A stretch of DNA of 64,000 nt from Linepithema humile (taxonomy: Eukaryota; Arthropoda; Insecta; Hymenoptera; Formicidae), in NCBI RefSeq assembly GCF_040581485.1, contig NC_090134.1:22963698-23027697 (forward strand), read 5' to 3'. This document shows, piece after piece, positions 1-12,800 of this stretch. A program made the translations under genes and the position numbers. Position 1 is the stretch's first letter. Each line of letters opens with the position of its first letter. The notes under the pieces are model-generated. The model did not search any database. It was given only the letters and a program-made list of their open reading frames with translations, and was not told the DNA's origin.

Positions 1-633
1 GTTATTATTCATTATCATAAATACGCAGAAGTAATATTTAAAAAAAACATTGATGAAATAAGTTGACATATAAAAGGATAAGAAAAAAGTATTATTTTGA
101 TAGAAAAAATTATATCTTTAATAATGATTAACTTTTAAATGTCCGGTCACTGGGTCATTTATCTTATAAAGTTACCAATTTTATCAGATGATGAGTATAG
201 TTGCAGTCACGATTTATCGAATCGATCAATAATCACGAATAGATTACGAGAAGGAAATGTCTTGCGTCAAATATAGATCACAGAACGATCGTATTCTGTT
301 CAAAATACTTCCACAGATATATCGATTTTAATAAAAATAAAATCCCTTTTTAACAACACATTCTTTTAATAAATATTTTAATGCGATTATTTTCATTTAT
401 TTAATGCATTCGCTATAGGTATCACTGTAAGTATCATTCACACGTCCAGTGCAGCGTTAATAAAGTAAACAATCTGTCTTTTTTTGTAAATTTTAAGGGA
501 TAGAAAAATGAGAAAAATAAATATCAAAGCAGCTAAGAAAAAGCAAAAATAAATAAATAATTATTGAATATAAAATGTGTAATAAATCTCTAAAATTATG
601 ATCTTTTTTAGGAATTATGAAAATGATAAGCTA

Positions 634-795
634 TTAATCCTGACTCATACATAAAGGAACAGTGAGCGTATTAATATCGAAGTGCAATACTATTTTTTCT
701 GCTACAGGATAGCCTACACTAAACGCGAGAGCTAAAACATTAGCGATTGACATAGTTACCATTCCCGTTGCCATAATAACTGGAATGCAACGCGC
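634..795 (-). CDS. possible last exon of an unrecognised membrane protein
   Basis: Reading the minus strand from about 795 down to a TAA at 634-636 gives about 50 codons that look protein-like: a long hydrophobic stretch (motifs VIMATGMVTMSIANVLALAF, then SVGYPVAEKI) followed by a short tail ending in CMSQD. A possible splice acceptor (TTGCATTCCAG) lies just upstream at about 795. The composition is less AT-biased than the flanking DNA, as for real exons here. I do not recognise the family and find no convincing upstream exon up to 1750. It may be the 3' end of a gene whose other exons I missed, or a remnant. Low confidence. Confidence 0.28.
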   Translation of the reverse strand, partial: ARCIPVIMATGMVTMSIANVLALAFSVGYPVAEKIVLHFDINTLTVPLCMSQD

Positions 796-1756
796 GTTTA
801 ATCAGATAATTGACAAATCCTTATATTGTGTGTATGATGTGACGTTTAATATTCAATGTTGCAATTCATGAAATATCAAGAAGCATCGAGAAAATGGTTC
901 GGACAAAAACTCCCAATAAAATACAAGTAGAAACATGGCTCATCAAAGACAGGATCCACCGATATCGTGGAGTTCTCAAGTTGCACAGTCAGACATAATT
1001 AAAGATTATTAGCTTTCTATGTGGATCGATATAGACGACTAACTTTAAACTAAATTAGAAATATTTCAGGAAAGCAATTATTCCAATATGACTAATAGTA
1101 TCGACAGCATTGCACTTCAATATTATAAGTTATATTTTAATTTAAAAATGGATTAATTGAAAAATCATGATACAATTGGAAATAAAATAATTTCTTATAT
1201 AAAAATAAGTAAAAAATGTAGATAATATATTTTTCATATAAAGTTTTATTATCGAGATAATTAATTTTAAAAATTGAAAAATTAATAATACGTTTGCACT
1301 TTTTTTTAAGCTTGAATATCAAATCTTGTATCATTTGTTATTGAATTCATCTCGATGGTGTGGCTATTAAGAGAGAAGAAAAAGTACATTTTATTCAAAG
1401 AAGAAATTTAAAATCATATACAAGCTATTAAAAAAAATTACGCGCAAAATATCAAACTCGATCCCCCCCCAATAATATGTTGTATTTTTCTATATATTTT
1501 GAAAATAGCTATTGAGACGAATTCAATTAATGACACAAGATTATTGAAGACTATTTTGCACTTTAGAAAAGTGCAAGATGTTATTAATTTTCCAACTCTT
1601 AAAATCAATGTTTTTAACTAGATAACTCTCGTATGAAAAAAAAAACTTCTAAATTTTTGATTTATTTTTGCATGAGCAATTATTCCCGCCAGTACCACGT
1701 TTTTTGCTGCACCCCGTGTAGATAAATAGAATAAAAGATAAGAATTCATTTCTGAC

Positions 1757-4700
1757 ATGATTGATCTAATATATAAAGCGCGTGACAAGAAACTGCAGTT
1801 GTCGCAAGCTACGAAATTGAAATCATTAGTGTCGAGGAAGCTCACGTCCTTGGACGTGGACGTTAAGAGGCATCGCGAGGTCTTGAATGATTTGAGCGAT
1901 GACGGTAAATGGCGTATACTCAAATCGCTGGGCGATCACAGAGAATTTTATTTGGCGTTTGATCATCTGAAACTATCCGTAAGAATAAGCTACTAAGTTT
2001 TAAATTTTTGAAACAAATTTCCGAATTTCACAAAAAATCTGCAATTGAAAGTAAATGATATGTGGTCTAAAATTCTGAAGCGCACTATAATACGAATATC
2101 TCGCAGGAAACTTATGCGGCATTGCATCAAGATTGCGATGTAAAACGTCGACTCTTGGACAAGCTTTACTATGAGAAAAAGAGAAAATTGAAGCAAGGCA
2201 TCGAATTACAAGTAAAACTTGATTTTTACGCGCAAGTACATGCTCTACCGTGTCTGTCATACAAGATGCGGCGAAAATTGTGATATAAGCGGCGATAGAA
2301 TAGTGAATCTATTTTCAATTTTTCTGTTATTATTCCAAATAAAACTAAGTATAACTTCTGGAAATAATATAAAAATATTTAACTGTTGTAAGAAAAATGT
2401 TATAATTGAATCTTATAATCTTCTTTCATTTACCTCGTAATAGTAATCGTCGAAATGAATTCGATTGCCGCTATAACATTTGATAGAAAATTATTTAAGC
2501 TTGAAAAAGCGCAGATATTAATTTTTCAATTTTCAAAGTCAATCATCTCAATAATAAAGTTTGGTTGAAAAGAAGTATTAGTCTACATTTTCAATTTATT
2601 TTGGTAAAAGGAATCACTTATTTCCGATTGTAGCGCTTTGATTGTTCCGATTTTTGCCATACCCTAGCAACAGTTAATGTTATATATTACAATCCTTATA
2701 CATTTTCATATAAAATATTATAATTCGTGTAAACGTTTCGCGCTAACCTTGACCTATAGAGAGTAAAGATTTGTTCGTTCACTGGATGACAAGTTGGAAC
2801 ACAACGTTCTTTCCATCGAGTTCGAAGAACAAAGCGAGGATCTATCGAATTGCCAGCAGCAACAACTGATAGCACGGTTGCAGCAATCCGTTACGAAACA
2901 TAACGCGGCAAATGCGATATATTTTACGTACTGCTCGATGTTAAATATCCTGAAAAAGGTAAATTTTTTAACTGCTGCACACTAAGCGTAAAAAATATGT
3001 TTCATTAGACATTATCCATTTAAAATCCAATACAAGATTAAAGATTTTAATTATTATTAGAAAAATAACATATTATTATTGCTGTTGTTGGTGATGTGGG
3101 ATTAATATAGGATGCCACATTCTTCGACATTTTGCTAAATAATTTAAAGGAAGATCAAATTTTGCAATGCAAAACAATGCTAAAGGTGACAGTGATGGGC
3201 CAACTGGCAGCGGAGAACCTGGACGATATCAGACAAAAATATAAACGAATGACTCGAGCAGTTTTGCGTAACATGAGAATCAGAGAACAAATGTTAAGTA
3301 CTGTACGTTGTCAAGTGGATGATTTATGGACTTATGCACAGTCATTAGTGCGTGTCGAAGTGAGTAATTACTAATAATGTCAAATTATATGGATCTCTTC
3401 TTGCAAAAATTGCACAAAAAAAAACAACGTCCGCGATAAAACTTTAATGAGAAAAAAAGTCAACTCTAAATTAATCTACTGAAGAAATTACTGCTAAAAT
3501 GGATCCAACATGATAATCCCGTATATATAGTGTCTATTGCTAAAGAGCTCGAGTACATTTATATACTTTCCACGCATTTGTACAGAGCAATCACGTCTTT
3601 GCGACAAAGGACATTGATAAATCATCTAACAAAATATTCGAAAGTCAATTGACACATCTGCAAGACGTCTGCGATAAAGTGAGAGAAACTTTCCTCGTGC
3701 GTTCGTATTACGATTTGCACTCGAGGTATTCCGTTTGGCTTTAATAAATTTATTACAAAGGCAATTTTTGTATAATCTCTACAGTTACTATAAAATATGG
3801 TAAAATATTCTTTTCTCATAACCAGACTTCAAAACCAATCTCAACAGAAAATAGCACTATTGACGCGCTTAGACACCAATTTAAAAAATCGCGATCTTTT
3901 GTGGAGTAAGAAAAATTATGCTTTACATGTTTTAGAAAGTCTCGACCATTCTACAAAAACTACAGTAGAACAGTAAGCAATTGCTATAAGATATAAACTT
4001 GTGCTCAAGTACTTTGAGCATAAAGAAAGTTATCCTAATTATTAATATGTTATTAATTATATATTATCGCGTTTTATTTTATTAAATATATACGATAATT
4101 TTTAAGTATATTAGTTTTAAAATAAATAGATACACTATACTGGAACAAATCGAGATTGAGAAAAAGCGCGAAAAGGATCTTAAAGAACAGAAGAAAATTT
4201 GCGGCGAATTACTCACAAATATCAGGGCCGCCTTGCAGAATATGAACACGATGCTACTCTGCATTAAACATAGTGTCAAAGGAGCGAAGAAGCTAGGCAA
4301 AGATGGAAATAAGAATACACTGAAAGAACCGATAACTGTCGACGATAAAGAGGATGCGGAAGATCACGACACACTGCCGGAACTCGAAAAGATAGATACG
4401 GATGGTAAGAGAAAAGCTATAATTATATTGAACTGCAAAATTAGACACTTTTATCGTTTGGAAATGCAGAATAGTTTTCTGTAAATTTTTTGTGCGTTGC
4501 ATCAGAGAATCAAACTTCAAAAAGTAAATATAAAGTAAGTCATAATAAAATAAATATAAAAACCTACAAAAAATTACTTACTCTTCTTTTCGAAACAGAT
4601 GGAACAATATTATCAAGTAAAGATAATTTTTCTATGTGATGATGTATCGAGTTACCAATAGCAATTTATAGCAATTTATAGCAATTTATAGAAGTAACTT

Positions 4701-5073
4701 ACTGATTTTAGTTTTGGTGCTGTTATCAAAAATCAGCAGGAAAATAGGCATCCTCTTCGGCATGAGCAATTTCGATCTCGAATCAGACAAGGAGGCCAAA
4801 GCGCGGGATCTCTATCAAACTTACGTGTCGAATTGCTCTTCAAATTTGATATTTGGAACTGGTAAAGAGGAACCGATAGGTGAATCATTATCCGTTCTGT
4901 TGCTTTTTTCCTGACATATCAATAACTTTATTGATTGACCACCTCCATATAAATCATACGACTTTACAGGACTATTGGTTGAACACGAGACAGTTGACAT
5001 CACCGTTCCGACGCGAGTAGATATTAAACTCCGCAGTAAGCAAATTATAGAGACGCATCTGAAACTGGAATAA
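1757..5073 (+). CDS. coiled-coil protein, CCDC183/ODAD-like
   Basis: Ten exons give an open frame of 530 aa: 1757-1978, 2107-2211, 2794-2958, 3111-3359, 3586-3725, 3826-3972, 4130-4404, 4599-4616, 4712-4879, 4970-5073. The third acceptor could also be at 2775, but only 2794 keeps the phase; the donor after 4861 is an alternative to 4879. The protein is nearly all charged alpha-helix with heptad-like spacing, has no enzyme motif, and carries an acidic stretch near 4340-4400 (VDDKEDAEDHD). Length and the block MGQLAAENLDDIRQKYKRMT resemble CCDC183 and the ODAD1/CCDC63 outer-dynein-arm docking proteins, so a role in cilia or sperm flagella is inferred. The family call is from memory of overall character and is not certain. 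The start is the first ATG of the open frame; an upstream exon cannot be excluded. Confidence 0.62.
4661..4691. repeat. three tandem copies of a 10-bp unit in an intron
   Basis: The unit AGCAATTTAT occurs three times head to tail just before the acceptor of the ninth exon of the coiled-coil gene. Simple local duplication. Confidence 0.8.
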
Positions 5074-5161
5074 TGTTTTATTCCAAGACTTTATCATAAT
5101 AACACATGAAGTAAACAGATTTTTATTAATTACAATAGAACTGTATTACCTATTTATCAAT

Positions 5162-6364
5162 TTAGTATTCATCGAGATCATTGATACGACCATATCCCAG
5201 TCTCTTCTTCATTATCTCAAATCTTAGCCAGGAAGGCATATCGTTGTCAAAGCGATGAGCCAATGGGAATTTCCGTGGTGGCTCTGGTCCATTGAAAGGA
5301 TGAGTTTTTTTCAATTTTCTCAATAAAAACTCCTTTCTTATCTGCTTAGGATCGCGGTATTTGTCTAGATAGAGATTGAAAGGTTCTTTCAAAGGAAACC
5401 ATGTTTGTTTTTTTATATATGGTTGTGGGAAATCATATTGAAATACTGGTATTCTCATTTTTAACGTATTGTAATAAAATTCCTTAAGAGAGGAATCCCA
5501 ATCTGATTGAAAAAATGCTAAGCCAGCAGGTGTCAATTGATCTTGATGTTTTCTATAAAAATCCAGTGTTCTCCAGTTACGTTCCTCTAAATTCAAGCAA
5601 GATTTTGTTCTCTTATATTCAGAAAAATCTATGTGACATTCCTGTTTGTACAATACAAAAATATATCTGCAATAACCAATGCCGTATGGCGCCAATGGTC
5701 TTAAATAATCCACCAATTCTTCTCCTTCCTTCAAACGATTACAAGGAATGTTGCCAATAAACCAGTGACAATACTCATTATCTGCACTGGTGAAATTACC
5801 ATCCGGTGTAGTCATTATCAGAGTCCACAGTGATCCATTCTCAGCATTGTACGTCACATCAGGTGTCTTAGAAGCTTCACTAGGTTTAATAACGTTACCG
5901 GTATAAACTTTTACCAATTTATCATTCTCTAACTCATAGTTTATGTTTAATGGTACAGTTGGCATAAAGTAGGCATCTCCGTACAGATCTTTATAAACAC
6001 CATAGTGGTCTGCTATTCTGTGAGTATGAAAGGAACCATTGGACTGCAGCCAGTCCTCTCTTGCTTTCTCTAGATCAACCAACAGTGTTCTAGTGCGAGA
6101 AGCTTTTTCCAGTTTAGGATCATTCCTACGTGCTGTGATCTCACTCACCCAAGAACTCGTTATAGTTCGCCTTGTGACTTTGGTCACTGGATAACCAATG
6201 TCTACTTTGAAATCTAACGTCGGATCCACGCGATTCAGTCCTTCGAGTCGTTGCTTCAAGTTGCGGGCAATGGTTGGCGGCTTACCTCGTAACCGATGAC
6301 CATGTCGGGCATGTTGACCTTTCAGAATCACAAAATCAAGACAGCGAAAGAGCTTGATAGACAT
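5162..6364 (-). CDS. mRpL38: mitochondrial large ribosomal subunit protein mL38
   Basis: Intronless 400-aa frame, the usual size of metazoan mL38. This is a structural protein of the mitochondrial 39S subunit and contains a phosphatidylethanolamine-binding-protein (PEBP) fold. The N terminus (MSIKLFRCLDFVILKG) is basic and hydrophobic, fitting a mitochondrial targeting sequence. The PEBP part lies at about residues 140-320, with the family signature around CHWFIGNIP and a downstream LRPLAPYGIGYCRY block. The C-terminal tail is basic. The start ATG at 6364 lies just inside the divergent promoter interval shared with the phosphoserine phosphatase gene. The stop is 88 bp from the stop of the convergent coiled-coil gene, so the two 3' UTRs probably overlap. 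Confidence 0.95.
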   Translation of the reverse strand: MSIKLFRCLDFVILKGQHARHGHRLRGKPPTIARNLKQRLEGLNRVDPTLDFKVDIGYPVTKVTRRTITSSWVSEITARRNDPKLEKASRTRTLLVDLEKAREDWLQSNGSFHTHRIADHYGVYKDLYGDAYFMPTVPLNINYELENDKLVKVYTGNVIKPSEASKTPDVTYNAENGSLWTLIMTTPDGNFTSADNEYCHWFIGNIPCNRLKEGEELVDYLRPLAPYGIGYCRYIFVLYKQECHIDFSEYKRTKSCLNLEERNWRTLDFYRKHQDQLTPAGLAFFQSDWDSSLKEFYYNTLKMRIPVFQYDFPQPYIKKQTWFPLKEPFNLYLDKYRDPKQIRKEFLLRKLKKTHPFNGPEPPRKFPLAHRFDNDMPSWLRFEIMKKRLGYGRINDLDEY

Positions 6365-6980
6365 GTCGCCGAACTATAATAAATCGTCCTTCACATAAGC
6401 AAAATATTCAATAGCATTTCGTCTATGTTTACTAACGGCAACAAAAACTAACCCATAGGAGAGTCAAAAACATTAGAACAAATTAGGAAAAATTATGACT
6501 CACCTAGAGAGTACAATCTCTTGTAAAAATAGGCGCCAGTTTTAGCGCCACCTGTGCGTGGATACGTAAATAAAAATTAAATCGATTCGTAAATCGATTC
6601 TGGTTATCTCGATTCAAAATCGATTCAAGTTCAAGATCATGCTGGCTACGTTGTATAACGTTGGGCTGTAATCCATTTGACGCTAGAGATGCGTTTTTCC
6701 TCTCTTTCTCTCTTCATTGAAAGGAAAGAGAAACGGAGTGTTTCGAAGCATTTTAGTAGTGTCAAGTGGACCGCAGCCACAATTAACAAACCAAATCTAT
6801 CTAATAGCGAAAAACAAGTTTTAACGCTTGAACGCAAGCTTGAACGCGCCCGACGGCGATTAACACTTACGTGACAATGTACAATACTTTCGCGGTCAAT
6901 CGTGCGACCGCGCGATAAATCCGTCGAGAGATACCTCCTCTCCGCGATCGTAAATTCCAGTTTCGCGCCACACGCCATAT
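6365..6980. promoter_or_regulatory. divergent promoter interval, mL38 / phosphoserine phosphatase
   Basis: This 616-bp interval separates two genes pointing away from each other and so should hold both 5' UTRs and promoters. It contains near-repeats of ATCGATTC (6580-6625) and a CT-rich tract (6690-6730). No TATA box or known element could be assigned with confidence. Confidence 0.4.
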
Positions 6981-9161
6981 ATGCAGTTGATCCCTGGTTG
7001 GTTCGCCGTTGCCATCCGTCGTACCTACCAATTTTGTGATGTCGACAAGGTAATTTTCATTCTTCACGAGAGCATCATCTTTCTTTTGCAATCCTTTCAT
7101 AGACTTTCGATTAAGAATCTGGTCGTTTCCACTCTTTATCGATTGGTTTATTTCTATTTTATTAAGTAAAATTTAACGCGATTGACTAAATAAATTGAAA
7201 AAAAAAACAATTTTTTATAAATTAAATATTTATTTGTTATAAATAAATATATACGATATGTATATAAATGTATATTAATTCCATATATGATTATCTTAAT
7301 ATTTTAATATTACAACACAGGCAGTCTTTAGTAACACAAAGTAATTGACTATAATATGCATATAGCCATACTCTTATTGGAAATTTTAATTTATCTCATT
7401 ATTTCTTTTTTTTTTCGTTTGTATTTCGCATTCTATAAATTATAAATCGGTTCATTAGTTTTAAAGATAAATTGTAGTATTTTTTCGAAATAAAGAAAAT
7501 AGCTGCTATTTTTTCCATCTTGTAGTGGTTTTTTTAATAGCATGTTATGATTTACAAGTATACTAGAATAATTGATTATATTTAAAAAAAGATATATAAC
7601 AATATAAGATCGAAATAGATATATGATAGTAACAAATACGCTTGTTATACCCTCATAATATTACTTGATCTTTCGTTTTTGATGCAAGAATCACAATCGG
7701 TCATTGCTATTTGTCGAACGATAGCTACTTTATCGAAGATTTCATAAACGCGTCATAATTGACGCATATGCGTGATCAATTCTCGGTAACCTCGGGCTAT
7801 GTATACGAGACTATCGCAAGAAACACGTGACAACATGCAAGAAACTCGGTATATGTTGTAATATAGTCAAACGTTGGTGACTGTAAACTTTCATATGATG
7901 AAACGATTGAAGATATCGACTCTAAAAATGTACTTCTATGCTATTCCTCCATTACTTGCCACGTGACCATGTAATCATATAGAATCATATAAAATCATAT
8001 AAAAAGAAAATGCATTGGCAGGATTGAAATTGTATTGATTAAGAAGCTGAGGGAGAAGTTTATAATAACAATATTTGGTTGTACGATCTTTTACGATTGT
8101 ACAATATTCCTATCTTTTTTTTTTTTCTTATTTTGGTTCTTATTTTATTTACATTTTGGTGTATATTTTCTAGATGAACAATATAATTAATATATATAGA
8201 AAAGCTGATGCTGTAACGTTTGATGTTGATTCCACGGTCATCACAGAAGAAGGCATTGATGAACTTGCAAATTTTTGTGGGAAAGGAAAACAAATTACTG
8301 AATTGTATATACTTTTATGTTTTATTTTATCTCTTGATTGCACAATTAAATTTTGTTAACTGTACAGTAAAATAGATTCCAAGTGTTCTTTCGGTAAAAT
8401 AAAATAATACGACATATATTTTTTAGAACAAAACAGGCCATGCAAGGTGATATGACATTTCAACAATCCTTATCTATCAGACTCGGGATTATAAATCCAA
8501 AGTTAACTCAAGTGAAAGAGTTCTTAGATACGCATCAACCAAAACTTACGAATGGTATAAAAGAATTGGTGTCAACTTTACAAATCCGTGAGAAGCAAGT
8601 GTTTCTTGTGTCTGGTGGTTTCCGCTGTCTCATCACTCCAATTGCTGTACAACTTAATATCCCACCTGAGAATATCTATGCTAACAGATTAAAATTCTAT
8701 TTTACGGGTAAAAATATATAATAATAAATTTATAATTTCATGGAGACTATTATATATACATACATGGCTTATGCACACTTATAGGAGAATATGCTGGATT
8801 TGATGAGAATCAGCCGACATCTAGGAGCGGTGGCAAAGGAGAAGTAATAAGACAACTTAAAGAAGAAAAAGGATTCAAGACTGTTGTACATATCGGCGAT
8901 GGCTCAACAGATTTAGAAGCATCGCCGCCAGCAGATGCATTCATAGGTATGTAAAATATTCTTTTGAGCATTATTAAAAAACTATTTACTTATAAGTATC
9001 TCATAACACTTATTCTGTTCTAAAAAATATTAATTATACTGTGAGTACTACTGTCAGCATACTTATTTTCAGGGTTCGGTGGAAATGTAATTAGAGAAAA
9101 CGTAAAATCACAAGCACAATGGTTTGTCACCAACTTTAACGATCTTGTGAAAAATTTATAA
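6981..9161 (+). CDS. aay: phosphoserine phosphatase
   Basis: Hydrolyses L-3-phosphoserine to serine, the last step of serine synthesis, in the cytosol (HAD superfamily). Certain coding exons are 8174-8304, 8427-8707, 8785-8946 and 9073-9161, giving 220 aa from the ATG at 8174, close to the family's usual 225. Visible motifs: nucleophile motif FDVDSTV (D17, D19 from that ATG), LVSGGF for motif II, and the Mg-binding GDGSTDLEA. The ATG at 8174 directly follows an acceptor, so an upstream exon must exist. A candidate at 6981-7049 (ATG to a GTAATT donor) joins in frame and would add 23 residues (starting MQLIPGWFAV); otherwise that exon is 5' UTR. AATAAA at about 9307 is a plausible polyadenylation signal. 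Confidence 0.93.
7050..8173 (+). other. first intron of phosphoserine phosphatase
   Basis: AT-rich 1.1-kb intron between the proposed first exon and the acceptor at 8173. I see only poly-T/poly-A runs and short AT repeats, with no second gene or structured element. Confidence 0.5.
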
Positions 9162-9205
9162 ATATTTATAGATAGATATATTTTAATAGCACAATGAATC
9201 GATTG

Positions 9206-9206
<1 letters not shown>

Positions 9207-9237
<31 letters not shown>
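9207..9237. repeat. TA dinucleotide microsatellite
   Basis: About 15 TA units in the 3' UTR or flank of phosphoserine phosphatase. The rest of 9162-9810, between two convergent genes, is AT-rich with no coding signal. Confidence 0.9.
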
Positions 9238-9241
<4 letters not shown>

Positions 9242-9810
9242 ATGCATTAAGATTTGATAATTGCATTAGATTATAGATTTGTAAAAACTTGTTAAATCAA
9301 TTTTCATTAATAAACGTGCATACGTAATTCAATCTGAATTATATTTGTAAATAACACACTTTATTCTGCATAGTATATGAAATACAGTTATTGTACAATT
9401 ACTGTTTTTTTATGCAGCAACTTCTAGAATTTCTAGACGTATAGAATACCCCATTTATATAGATGGCATTTTTATCAATTAATAATTGTTTCTAATATAA
9501 CTAATATAACCGTAATTCTGTCTTCCATTTATAACACTGTACATAATTACACAGCAAAGTTTGTATACAAAATTACTTGTTCATCATATTACATAAATCG
9601 AATGTCAGCAATCAATAAAATCTCGACGTGACAATATAACCATAATCTTTCTATTTCATTTTTCACAAATTCGAACCAATTACCATAAATCCGGATTTTC
9701 TTTAGCAACCGTCACATAAGTTGTGCATCGCACAATGATGCTTTACAATATATTCACTTCGAAAATAAGTTTCAACATTGTCCCATCATGATATAATAAT
9801 TGACAATAGA

Positions 9811-12800
9811 TTAAGTCTGAATGCTTAAAGATTTCTCTTGTTTTTTCTGCGAAATCCACTCTTGTATCTTTTGTTGAAGTTCGACGTTTGGTTTTACCAT
9901 GTCCATAGTAAGTGGAGATCGATTAAAAGGGTCAGTTTGATCACTTAATAAATGTCTGAAATACATTCAGTAAAATTGATATATATATATATATATTGGA
10001 TTCATTTATAATATTTAAAAAAAGGAAAAAAAAACCCAACAGAAAGAGCTTCTTGATTTTTTGATTAAGTTTAAGTGTTATAAATGTTGGTTACATTACG
10101 TTACACAAATAAATGTCTATCGTGAGTGTGCATAATAATGAATTAAATATCATAAAATATGTAAAAATATTATGTGTCTTTATTAGTTGACCTGCTTTTA
10201 GTCATTGACGTCACGATACATGAAATAAGTTTACATTACAAAAAAGGACTAATCTTCAATATTGTATATTTTGATATAAACAATTAAAAATATAACTCTG
10301 TTATTTATTCGTCCTCCATAAGTTAAATTTGCACAAAAATCTTTGGTCTCCATCGCTAGAGAAAAATTATAACTTTAAATTTGTCAGAGAATCTGTCATT
10401 AAAATTAGGGTTGCAAACTATGCAATACGCTATATAAATTAACAAATATTTGCTTTGAATTTGAAATCTTTAATATATACCTTGCTATAGTTTGACGATC
10501 GATGGTTATTTTGGACGATGGTAAAGTTACGGGATCCGTCATGACTGTTGACATAATTGGGTCCAGGAAATCGTCGGGAATACCCGTCAAAATTTCATCT
10601 TCTTCTCGCTTTTGATTTGCAATCTTTTCCACGCTCTTTGCAAATTGATCCAAATCTCCCAGGATTCCCACACCACCAATGCGAACTATGGTTTTTCAAA
10701 TATGTTTGTATAATTTCTCACTGACACAAATAGTCTCATATATATATATATATATCTTTGAGTACCACACACACACAAAGAGAGACATAGAAATGCTTAC
10801 CTAGTACATTATCGGCAAGTTTAAAAAGTTCTGGGCTGTAAGAACGCCCATCTTGCGACACAGCTAGTGTAAAACTTTCACTTTTGTTCAGATTAATATA
10901 GATCTCACATATATTTAATACCAAATTTGCTGGATTAAATGCGTATTCTTTTTGATCGTTCACCTAGGTTTCATAAATATAGAATTATAAAATTTATAAA
11001 ACATGTAATAATCATAAATTTGTTTTACTTCGATGTTTCATAAATCTTAAAATTACCTTAAGATTTTTTTTATTTGGGCCCACTAATTGTAGTAATAAAT
11101 AATTGAGCATAGAAGCGATACGATCCACCATAGTTGGATGGCAAAAGATCGATTTTATTTCAGTTGTTAACATTTTTATCGTCTGTATAGTTTTTCTGCC
11201 TAGAATATTATCAAAACGAGCAATCATACCAATGTGCTGAAGATAGCCTGCCTGCTGTTCCCGTTCATTTGGTGGCAATTTATTCCATTCTCCACTTTCC
11301 CTTATGATTAAAAATAGAGCGACATTTAATGCAAATTTAAAATAAAGTGTTTAGATTCAGAAAAGATAATGCACAATAGAAAGCACAATTGTATATCTCA
11401 CAATATTATATAATATTTCAAAAAATACCTAGCTTGAAGCATCTGTCTCAACTGTGTCATATTTGATAAAGCTTCATCCAAAAGAAACACAGCATCATTC
11501 ATTAATAGATTAATAAAGCGTAGGAACAGCGGTGGTTGAATTGCTTCCATGTTGCTCTCTGCGTCTTGAGCTAAAGCACTGACACATAATTATATCAAAT
11601 ATTTTAGCTCTCTGATGTGTAGAATCTTAAATATAGTGACTATCATACTTCTATTTACATGAAATTGTTACGATGTTCAGGAAGTTTCCATAAATAATCC
11701 ATAACGCTGTACATCGGACGACGGTAATTGAATTTTTGTTCGAATTGCACACTCTGCCCCGTCATTTCGATACTTACAAAAACATGCAGCAAATTGGCAA
11801 TTATCTATTTGCAAATAAAAAATGTGAAAAACAGCTGCGCCCTTTCCTTGTTCTGTAAATTCTACACAGAATTCTACTCACTTGCTGCCTGTGTGGATGA
11901 GTGAGAAACAACTGTTCTCTATGGAATGTTCCCAAGTTGGGTGTTGCTAGAGTCGCATTCTCATCCGCGGTCGGCAAAAGTGCTTCCAGACTCTCGGCTA
12001 AACGCGCACGCAAATGTGGATTGTACAGACGATGTTGAGACTCCATTAAAACTATAATCTAAAAAGACCAACATATAATTTTAACGACTGTGATGGAAAT
12101 ATATACCGCTGTCTTAACTCACCTCCGTCAAGATTGGATTTAAAAAGCTATGACCCTGCTCCTCGAATGTGTTTGGACTCAAGCGACGTAAGAAACACAA
12201 GAATCCAATAGTGTTCTCTACTACAAACTCGGGAATGCACCTGTAGGGACGCATTTACCTATAAATATCCAATTATCTGAATTACAGTGCATATGTGACA
12301 TACCTTAGTGTAATCGGGACAGCCTCTGATAATGGGAATGTAAGAGGTATGTATTGTTTTGGGGCGAAACTTTGCTTGCTCTGTTCTTCAGTCACAACAT
12401 GTAAGTTTACTTGTACCAACCAAAACGCCGTCATTGCGTGAAATTTCGCCAAGTGTTCTAACATCTCTGGCACTAGGAGACTCGCTTTAAGAGTCAAGTA
12501 CCTATAACGCAACCCAATTATAATAAAGATATCAAAGAAAAGTTAGAAATATATGTATATTAACATATTTATATATATACTTTGTCATCTCAGTCTCCAT
12601 TCGTTGCGTTATAAGTTCTAACACCTCTGAACTACCTCCAGTTCGAGCATCATTATACGCTCTTTGTATTCTAGCCAAATCCTGATTTATCCTGCAAAGT
12701 TGACAGTGACAAAATACTTGGACAACAGGCACAATTGTTTAAAAGTTAAAATCAATCAATCGTTTTTCCACACCTTAAAAACTTCTCAAGTATTACTCTG

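Noticed and set aside
6646..6978. 110-aa minus-strand frame between mL38 and phosphoserine phosphatase
   Set aside because: Lies in a divergent promoter interval, has no recognisable motif and is rich in simple-sequence arginine/serine codons.
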